Origin: Lachnospiraceae bacterium
GTDB taxonomy: Bacteria; Bacillota; Clostridia; Lachnospirales; Lachnospiraceae
Assembly (NCBI GenBank): GCA_017437065.1
Contig: JAFSBX010000050.1
Location: 1-64,000 of the forward strand
DNA: 64,000 nt
Direction: 5' to 3'
The notes beneath the pieces were generated by a model that saw nothing but the letters and a program-made list of their open reading frames with translations, had not been told where the DNA came from and did not search any database. A program made the position numbers and the translations under genes. This document shows, one piece after another, positions 58,741-64,000 of the stretch. How positions within the stretch are numbered: position 1 is the first letter of the stretch; the number at the start of each line of letters is the position of its first letter.

Positions 58741-60411
58741 ATGAAAACAGATATTCAAATTGCACAGGAAGCAGTAATGGAGCCAATTACAGAGGTGGCA
58801 GCAAAGCTTGATATTACAGCAGATGAGTTAGAATTATATGGAAAATACAAAGCCAAAATTTCAGACGAGTATATGAAACGTATTGAAAAGAATCCGGATG
58901 GAAAATTAATTTTGGTTACAGCAATCAATCCTACACCGGCAGGAGAAGGAAAGACTACGACAAGTGTTGGTTTAGGTCAGGCATTCGGCAAACTTGGAAA
59001 AAAAGCAATCATTGCTTTAAGAGAGCCTTCTTTAGGACCATGTTTTGGTATTAAAGGTGGTGCAGCAGGTGGCGGATATGCGCAGGTAGTTCCGATGGAG
59101 GATTTGAATCTTCATTTTACGGGAGACTTTCATGCAATTACATCTGCGAATAACCTGTTAGCAGCATTACTTGATAATCATATTCAGCAGGGAAATGAAC
59201 TGGGAATCGACACAAGACAGGTTGTTTGGAAACGTTGCCTTGATATGAACGACAGAGTACTTCGTAATATTGTAGTAGGTCTTGGAAATAAATTGGATGG
59301 TACCGTAAGAGAAGACCATTTTGTTATTACAGTTGCGTCTGAAATTATGGCAGTATTATGTCTTGCAGCAGATATGGAAGACTTGAAAAAGAGACTTGGA
59401 CGTATGGTAATTGCCTACAATTTTGCAGGCGAACCGGTGACTGCTGCCGATTTAAATGCAGTCGGTTCTATGGCAGCACTTTTAAAGGATGCTTTAAAAC
59501 CGAACTTAATTCAGACCTTAGAACACACACCGGCATTAGTGCATGGAGGTCCTTTCGCTAATATTGCACATGGATGTAACTCTGTAAGAGCTACTAAAAC
59601 AGCATTAAAAATGGCTGATTACTGTATTACAGAAGCGGGATTCGGTGCAGATTTAGGTGCAGAGAAATTCTTTGATATTAAATGCCGTATGGCAGGTTTA
59701 AAACCGGATGCAGTAGTACTTGTTGCAACGGTACGTGCGTTAAAATACAACGGTGGTGTGGCAAAGGCAGATTTAAATACAGAAAATCTGGATGCACTGA
59801 AAAAAGGTATTGTAAACTTAGAGAAACATATTGAGAATTTACATAAATATAAAGTTCCGGTAGTAGTAACATTAAATTCTTTCATTACAGATACAGAGGC
59901 AGAAATTGCATATGTAAAACAGTTCTGTGAAGACAGAAACTGTGAATTTGCTATTTCCGAAGTTTGGGAAAAAGGCGGAGACGGCGGTATTGAGCTTGCA
60001 CAGAAGGTTTTAAATACTTTGGAAACAAAGAAGAGTGATTTTGAAGTTCTTTACGATGATTCTCTTTCCTTGAAAGAAAAAATCGAAGCAGTTGCGAGAG
60101 AAATTTATGGTGCAGATAAAGTTTCTTATGTAGGAAATGCTTCCAAACAGCTTCAGAAATTAGAGGATTTAGGATTTGGAAACATGCCTGTATGTATGGC
60201 AAAAACACAGTATTCTTTATCTGACGATCCGACACTTTTAGGTCGTCCTGAGAATTTTGAAGTAACTGTTCGTGAAGCTTACGTTTCCGCAGGTGCAGGT
60301 TTTGTTGTTGTATTAACAGGTGCAGTTATGACTATGCCGGGACTTCCGAAACAGCCTGCTGCCAATAATATTGATGTAAATGACGAGGGAGTTATTACAG
60401 GTCTGTTCTAA
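58741..60411 (+). CDS. fhs: Formate-tetrahydrofolate ligase
   Basis: 556 residues from the ATG at 58741 after GAAAGGAAAGG; the frame opens 75 bases earlier without a ribosome binding site. Fhs makes 10-formyl-THF from formate, THF and ATP. The ATP-binding loop [10 protein letters not shown] is at about 65-74, and [18 protein letters not shown] and HFTGDFHAI are hallmark motifs. folD follows 78 bases later; together they interconvert one-carbon units between formate and methylene-THF, used for purine synthesis and, in acetogens, the Wood-Ljungdahl pathway. No other gene of that pathway is in the window. Confidence 0.97.
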   Translation: MKTDIQIAQEAVMEPITEVAAKLDITADELELYGKYKAKISDEYMKRIEKNPDGKLILVTAINPTPAGEGKTTTSVGLGQAFGKLGKKAIIALREPSLGPCFGIKGGAAGGGYAQVVPMEDLNLHFTGDFHAITSANNLLAALLDNHIQQGNELGIDTRQVVWKRCLDMNDRVLRNIVVGLGNKLDGTVREDHFVITVASEIMAVLCLAADMEDLKKRLGRMVIAYNFAGEPVTAADLNAVGSMAALLKDALKPNLIQTLEHTPALVHGGPFANIAHGCNSVRATKTALKMADYCITEAGFGADLGAEKFFDIKCRMAGLKPDAVVLVATVRALKYNGGVAKADLNTENLDALKKGIVNLEKHIENLHKYKVPVVVTLNSFITDTEAEIAYVKQFCEDRNCEFAISEVWEKGGDGGIELAQKVLNTLETKKSDFEVLYDDSLSLKEKIEAVAREIYGADKVSYVGNASKQLQKLEDLGFGNMPVCMAKTQYSLSDDPTLLGRPENFEVTVREAYVSAGAGFVVVLTGAVMTMPGLPKQPAANNIDVNDEGVITGLF

Positions 60412-60489
60412 ACAGAGAAAATCTGTATAAGGGAAAAGACAGTTTGGGTAAGTTTAGCAGTTTACAGTAAAAAAGAAAGGGTTAGAATT

Positions 60490-61329
60490 ATGGCACAGCT
60501 TATCGATGGAAAATTAATTTCCACTCAAATTAAAGATGAATTAAAAGAAAAAGTAGCAAAAATGAAAGCAGAAGGCACAGAAGTGTGCCTTGCGGTAATT
60601 CAGGTTGGAAATGATCCGGCATCTTCCGTATATGTAAATAATAAGAAAAAAGCATGTGAGTATATCGGAATTAATTCTTTGGCATATGAACTTCCGGAAA
60701 GCACGACGGAAGAAGAACTTCTTGACTTAATCGGAGAATTAAATGAAAGAGCTGATGTAAACGGCATTTTAGTGCAGCTTCCGGTGCCGAAGCACATTGA
60801 TGAAGATAAAATTATTAAAGCAATTTCGCCGAAAAAGGATGTGGATGGTTTTCATCCGCAAAGTGTAGGTGCGCTTTGCATCGGACAGCCGGGTTTTGTG
60901 TCATGTACACCGGCAGGAATTATTCAGCTGTTAAAGCGAAGCGGTATTGAAATTGAAGGTAAAGAATGTGTGGTAGTAGGAAGAAGCAATATTGTAGGAA
61001 AACCGATGTCACTTTTACTTTTACGTGAAAACGGAACAGTTACCGTGGCACATTCCAGAACGAAAGATTTAAAAGAAATTTGCAAACGCGCGGATATTTT
61101 AGTAGTTGCAATTGGCAAACCTAAATTTATTACAGAAGAATATGTGAAAGAAGGCGCAGTTGTAATTGATGTAGGAATTCACAGAAATGCAGATAATAAA
61201 CTGTGCGGAGATGTTGATTTTGAAGCAGTGGAACCACATTGCAGTGCCATTACACCGGTTCCGGGTGGAGTAGGTCCGATGACTATTGCCATGCTTATGA
61301 ATAACTGTGTAGAATCAGTGGAAATGTAG
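60490..61329 (+). CDS. folD: Methylene-THF dehydrogenase / methenyl-THF cyclohydrolase
   Basis: 279 residues. The catalytic Tyr and Lys lie in SSVYVNNKKKACE (Tyr48, Lys54), the QLPVPKH segment and the Rossmann region VVGRSNIVGKPM with the closing PVPGGVGPMT are FolD signatures. Bifunctional, NADP-dependent, cytoplasmic. AAAGGG precedes the ATG. Works directly downstream of Fhs. Confidence 0.97.
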   Translation: MAQLIDGKLISTQIKDELKEKVAKMKAEGTEVCLAVIQVGNDPASSVYVNNKKKACEYIGINSLAYELPESTTEEELLDLIGELNERADVNGILVQLPVPKHIDEDKIIKAISPKKDVDGFHPQSVGALCIGQPGFVSCTPAGIIQLLKRSGIEIEGKECVVVGRSNIVGKPMSLLLLRENGTVTVAHSRTKDLKEICKRADILVVAIGKPKFITEEYVKEGAVVIDVGIHRNADNKLCGDVDFEAVEPHCSAITPVPGGVGPMTIAMLMNNCVESVEM

Positions 61330-61345
61330 AAAGGTTGTTTCACAC

Positions 61346-62830
61346 ATGAGATGTCCGAAATGTGGATTTGAAATGCAGGAAGGGCAATTGTATTGCGAAC
61401 ACTGCGGAATGGAAATACAAATTGTGCCGGATTTTGAGCCGGAGATTGAAAACAGCATATCGGAAACCTTAAATACACTGGCAGAAGAATTGACACAAAC
61501 AGAAAAAGAGGGAGCAGATTCGAAAGAAACAGACGATAAAGATCAAGCTGATGATTTTATTGGCGAAGATGCACATTTGTTTGATAAGATTCTGTCAAAC
61601 AAGAAAATCTTTTTCGGAATTACCATGGGAATGACTGTTGTTGTTATTGCATTATTTTTGGTTGTCTTTTTCATTTATCAGCATAATTCGAAAGGCTATC
61701 AAATGAGTCGGGCAATTAATTATGCGGATAAGGGACGCTATGAAGAAGCTATAGAATGTTTGAAATTTGCTGAAAATATTGATGAAACGGATGCGGATAT
61801 TTATTTTCTGATGGCAGATTATTATTATCTGATGGAAAGAGAAAATGATGCCATAATTACTTTGAAAAATGTGGCAATGACGCCCGGATTTCCCGAAGAA
61901 GATGTGGAAAATGCATATGGAAAGATTATTAGCATCTATAAGAAACATGAAGATTATCAGTCAATTAATGATTTGCTTCTTGCGTGTACCAATCAGGATG
62001 TGATTTATTCTTATCAGAGTTATATGGCATATCCACCGGATTTCAGCTATATAGAAGGAACTTATCAGGAAATTGTACCGTTGAAATTGAGTAGTAATAC
62101 TTCGGGAAAAGTTTATTATACCATGGACGGTAGTGTGCCAAATGAAAAAAGTGCGGTTTACACAACACCGATTTTTTTGGAGACAGGTACATATGAAATC
62201 AGTGCATTTTTTGTAAATGATTACGGAATAAAGAGCGAAGTGGTAACCCAAACGTATGTGATAGAACTCAGTGTGCCGAAAGCACCGGAAATTAGTGCAT
62301 ACAGCGGTGAATATACGGAGCCTTCCCTGATAGAAGTAATCGTGCCGGAAGGATGTCAGGTTTATTATACCAGAGATGGAAGTGAGCCGACCAGTGACAG
62401 TGCTCAGTATACGGAACCGATTTCCATGCCGATAGGAAATTCTGTGTTTAAATTTGTTTCTTATAGTGAAGAAGGTGTGGCGGGAGAAATTGTTACCCGT
62501 ACATATGAATTGAAGCTGAATGCACAGTATTCTGTTAATGATGCTTTAAGTGTATTGTCAGTTTCTTTGGTAAAACAAGGATATATATTGGATCTGTATG
62601 GCAACAAAGAAGGCATACAGGGACGTTATATTTATAAATTAGGTTCTGTGAACCGGATTGGTGACGGTCAGGATTATTATTTTATTTATGAGTATTATGA
62701 AGACTTGGCAGGAAATCAGTCAAGAACAGGAAGGATATTTGGTGTAAATATAGCCACGGGAGTTTGTGGAGACATTGGACTGGATCAGCAGTGGAACTAT
62801 TATTTTGCACCATTTCCGCAAGACGAATAA
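61346..62830 (+). CDS. Zinc-ribbon membrane protein with TPR and chitobiase-like domains
   Basis: 494 residues. N-terminal zinc ribbon (CPKCG ... CEHCG, residues 3-20), an acidic linker, one membrane span (about 88-111), a TPR-like helical region (about 118-210; YADKGRYEEAIECLKFAE), two repeats of a chitobiase/hexosaminidase C-terminal-like beta domain (about 225-300 and 310-390; VYYTMDGSVP and VYYTRDGSEPT) and a final domain with YSVNDALSVLSV. The beta domains would face outside. It has no catalytic residues I can identify; it may sense or bind cell wall. It starts 16 bases after folD and ends before the nfn promoter. Confidence 0.85.
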   Translation: MRCPKCGFEMQEGQLYCEHCGMEIQIVPDFEPEIENSISETLNTLAEELTQTEKEGADSKETDDKDQADDFIGEDAHLFDKILSNKKIFFGITMGMTVVVIALFLVVFFIYQHNSKGYQMSRAINYADKGRYEEAIECLKFAENIDETDADIYFLMADYYYLMERENDAIITLKNVAMTPGFPEEDVENAYGKIISIYKKHEDYQSINDLLLACTNQDVIYSYQSYMAYPPDFSYIEGTYQEIVPLKLSSNTSGKVYYTMDGSVPNEKSAVYTTPIFLETGTYEISAFFVNDYGIKSEVVTQTYVIELSVPKAPEISAYSGEYTEPSLIEVIVPEGCQVYYTRDGSEPTSDSAQYTEPISMPIGNSVFKFVSYSEEGVAGEIVTRTYELKLNAQYSVNDALSVLSVSLVKQGYILDLYGNKEGIQGRYIYKLGSVNRIGDGQDYYFIYEYYEDLAGNQSRTGRIFGVNIATGVCGDIGLDQQWNYYFAPFPQDE

Positions 62831-62856
62831 CCTTTATGAAAAAAATATTGCGTTTT

Positions 62857-62884
62857 TTGACAAAGTAACGTATGATATTACTAA
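62857..62884 (+). promoter_or_regulatory. Possible promoter of nfnAB
   Basis: TTGACA (62857-62862), 16 bases, TACTAA (62879-62884). The -35 is perfect; the -10 is weak. Confidence 0.45.
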
Positions 62885-62960
62885 TGCTTTTTTACAGTAA
62901 AGTAATGAAATGGTGCGCAAGTTGCAAGGTGAATTGCAATATGCAGGAAAGAGGTATGAA

Positions 62961-63848
62961 ATGTATAAAATTCTAAGAGCAGAAGAACTTACTGCGAATA
63001 TTTTCCTTATGGAAGTGGAGGCAAAGAGAGTAGCAGATGCATGTATGCCGGGACAGTTTGTTATTGTCCGCAAAGATGAAGAAGGCGAGAGAATTCCGCT
63101 TACTATCTGTGACTATAACAGAGAAAAAGGAACTGTTACAATCGTATTCCAGATTGTAGGTGGTTCTACACAGATGATGTCTGAATTAAAAGCAGGCGAC
63201 AGTTTCCATGATTTTGTTGGACCTTTAGGATGTCCTTCTGAGTTCGTGGAAGAAGATATTGAAGAATTGAAAAACAAAAAAATGCTGTTTGTAGCAGGTG
63301 GTGTTGGTACTGCACCGGTATATCCTCAGGTAAAATGGTTACATGAAAATGGCATTGATGCAGATGTTATTGTTGGAGCAAAAACAAAAGATTTGCTTAT
63401 TTTAGAAGAAGAAATGAAGGCTGTTGCCGGAAATTTATATATTACAACAGATGACGGTTCTTATGGAAGAAGCGGTATGGTTACACAGACAATCAAAGAT
63501 CTTGTGGAAGAAGGGAAAAAATATGATGTCTGCGTAGCAATTGGACCGATGATTATGATGAAATTTGTCTGCTTACAGACAAAAGAGCTTGGAATTCCTA
63601 CAATTGTCAGCTTAAATCCGATTATGGTAGACGGTACAGGTATGTGTGGTGCATGTCGTGTAACTGTTGGCGGAGAAGTAAAATTCGCCTGTGTAGACGG
63701 TCCTGAATTTGACGGACATAAGGTAGATTTTGATGAAGCAATGAAACGTCAGCAGATTTACAAAACAGCAGAGGGTCGTGCTTTCCTGAAAGCAAAAGAG
63801 GGAGATACTCACCACGGCGGATGCGGAAATTGCAGCGACGATAAATAA
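62961..63848 (+). CDS. nfnA: NfnA, small subunit of NADH-dependent ferredoxin:NADP+ oxidoreductase
   Basis: 295 residues from the ATG at 62961, following GGAAAGAGG. A ferredoxin-NADP reductase-like fold: FAD-binding barrel with IPLTICDY, NAD-binding motif GGVGTAPVYP, and a [2Fe-2S] site near the end (Cys229, Cys232, Cys244 in MCGACRV ... FACVDG). The C-terminal tail adds a CGNC motif (288-291). With NfnB it couples NADH and reduced ferredoxin oxidation to NADP+ reduction by electron bifurcation/confurcation. The PyrK-like and sulfide dehydrogenase beta subunit annotations describe the same fold; the partner gene decides for NfnA. Confidence 0.9.
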   Translation: MYKILRAEELTANIFLMEVEAKRVADACMPGQFVIVRKDEEGERIPLTICDYNREKGTVTIVFQIVGGSTQMMSELKAGDSFHDFVGPLGCPSEFVEEDIEELKNKKMLFVAGGVGTAPVYPQVKWLHENGIDADVIVGAKTKDLLILEEEMKAVAGNLYITTDDGSYGRSGMVTQTIKDLVEEGKKYDVCVAIGPMIMMKFVCLQTKELGIPTIVSLNPIMVDGTGMCGACRVTVGGEVKFACVDGPEFDGHKVDFDEAMKRQQIYKTAEGRAFLKAKEGDTHHGGCGNCSDDK

Positions 63849-63883
63849 TAGAAGACAAGTTGGGAAAGGAACAAGGTTTAGAA

Positions 63884-64000
63884 ATGGACGTTTTAAAGAA
63901 AGTGCCTGTAAGAGAGCAGGATGCAAAAGAAAGAGCAACAAACTTTGAAGAAGTTTGTTTAGGATATAGCAAAGAAGAAGCTATGGAAGAGGCTTCCAGA
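63884..64000 (+). CDS. nfnB: NfnB / glutamate synthase small-subunit-like protein, 5' end only
   Basis: The first 39 residues are visible (VPVREQDAKERATNFEEVC, then GYSKEEAMEEASR), which is the characteristic N-terminus of the NfnB/GltD-like flavoprotein before its cysteine clusters; the gene is cut by the window end. It begins 35 bases after nfnA with AAGG upstream and is its electron-transfer partner. A stand-alone glutamate synthase beta subunit is the alternative name. Confidence 0.85.
   Translation, partial: MDVLKKVPVREQDAKERATNFEEVCLGYSKEEAMEEASR

Noticed and set aside
1-64000. Prophage, insertion sequence, integron or rRNA operon
   Set aside because: No transposase, integrase, terminase, capsid or rRNA sequence was recognised on either strand.

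Overview
The window looks like a stretch of chromosome from a low-GC, Gram-positive, strictly fermentative member of the Clostridia, most likely the family Lachnospiraceae. The evidence is a purine-rich ribosome binding site (AGGAGG type) before almost every gene, a T-box leader, a SpoIIIE/TepA neighbourhood, a class B sortase with a PKTG-type substrate, a Cys/Asn/Gly-rich 'chorion class high-cysteine' type peptide, meso-diaminopimelate dehydrogenase, a Re-citrate-synthase-like enzyme and an Nfn-type transhydrogenase. Almost every gene lies on the + strand. The exceptions are three small genes at 27.7-28.8 kb and an ABC-F gene at 43.2-45.1 kb. I see no insertion sequence, prophage, CRISPR array or rRNA operon.

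Layout. 0-3 kb: end of an unknown membrane protein, then hisH-hisF and ung. 3-6.6 kb: a TrmB-type regulator next to lysA, a tRNA-Leu(CAA) with its own promoter and terminator, and ddh, so two enzymes of the diaminopimelate/lysine branch flank the tRNA. 6.7-13.7 kb: a probable operon of a membrane protein, a zinc-finger membrane protein, polA, coaE, a long FtsA-like ATPase and a WalJ-type hydrolase. 13.8-19.7 kb: ACT-domain protein, UPF0210 protein, a GH13 amylase behind a strong LacI/CcpA-type palindrome, and a MoxR/VWA pair. 19.9-24.3 kb: a LytTR regulator with a degenerate receiver, three poorly known proteins, and T-box-controlled tyrS. 24.4-28.8 kb: a two-component system with a very large sensor, then convergent small genes.

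28.9-39.6 kb is the accessory-looking part. It holds a class B sortase, its probable 1520-residue leucine-rich-repeat substrate ending in a TPKTG sorting signal, a second secreted leucine-rich-repeat protein, a cytoplasmic subtilase whose start abuts a terminator hairpin, a membrane-anchored coiled-coil protein built of 14-residue repeats, and a secreted glycine-rich protein with His-x-His/Cys motifs. This surface locus and the 38-bp palindrome at 39.7 kb are the best places to look for undescribed biology.

39.7-43.2 kb: a citrate-synthase-like enzyme, a GntR/FCD regulator and NADP-isocitrate dehydrogenase form a 2-oxoglutarate (glutamate) supply unit, with a palindromic operator laid over its promoter. 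43.2-64 kb is mostly housekeeping: ABC-F, Rex, NAD(P)HX repair, alanine racemase with a MazF toxin lacking an adjacent antitoxin, a CorC-type transporter, YebC, MetY, a polytopic membrane protein, TepA, FtsK/SpoIIIE, Fhs and FolD (one-carbon metabolism), a zinc-ribbon/TPR/chitobiase-like membrane protein and the start of nfnAB.

All functional names come from motif recognition by eye; no database search was run. Several starts were moved from the longest open frame to an internal ATG/GTG with a better-placed ribosome binding site, and this is stated entry by entry.
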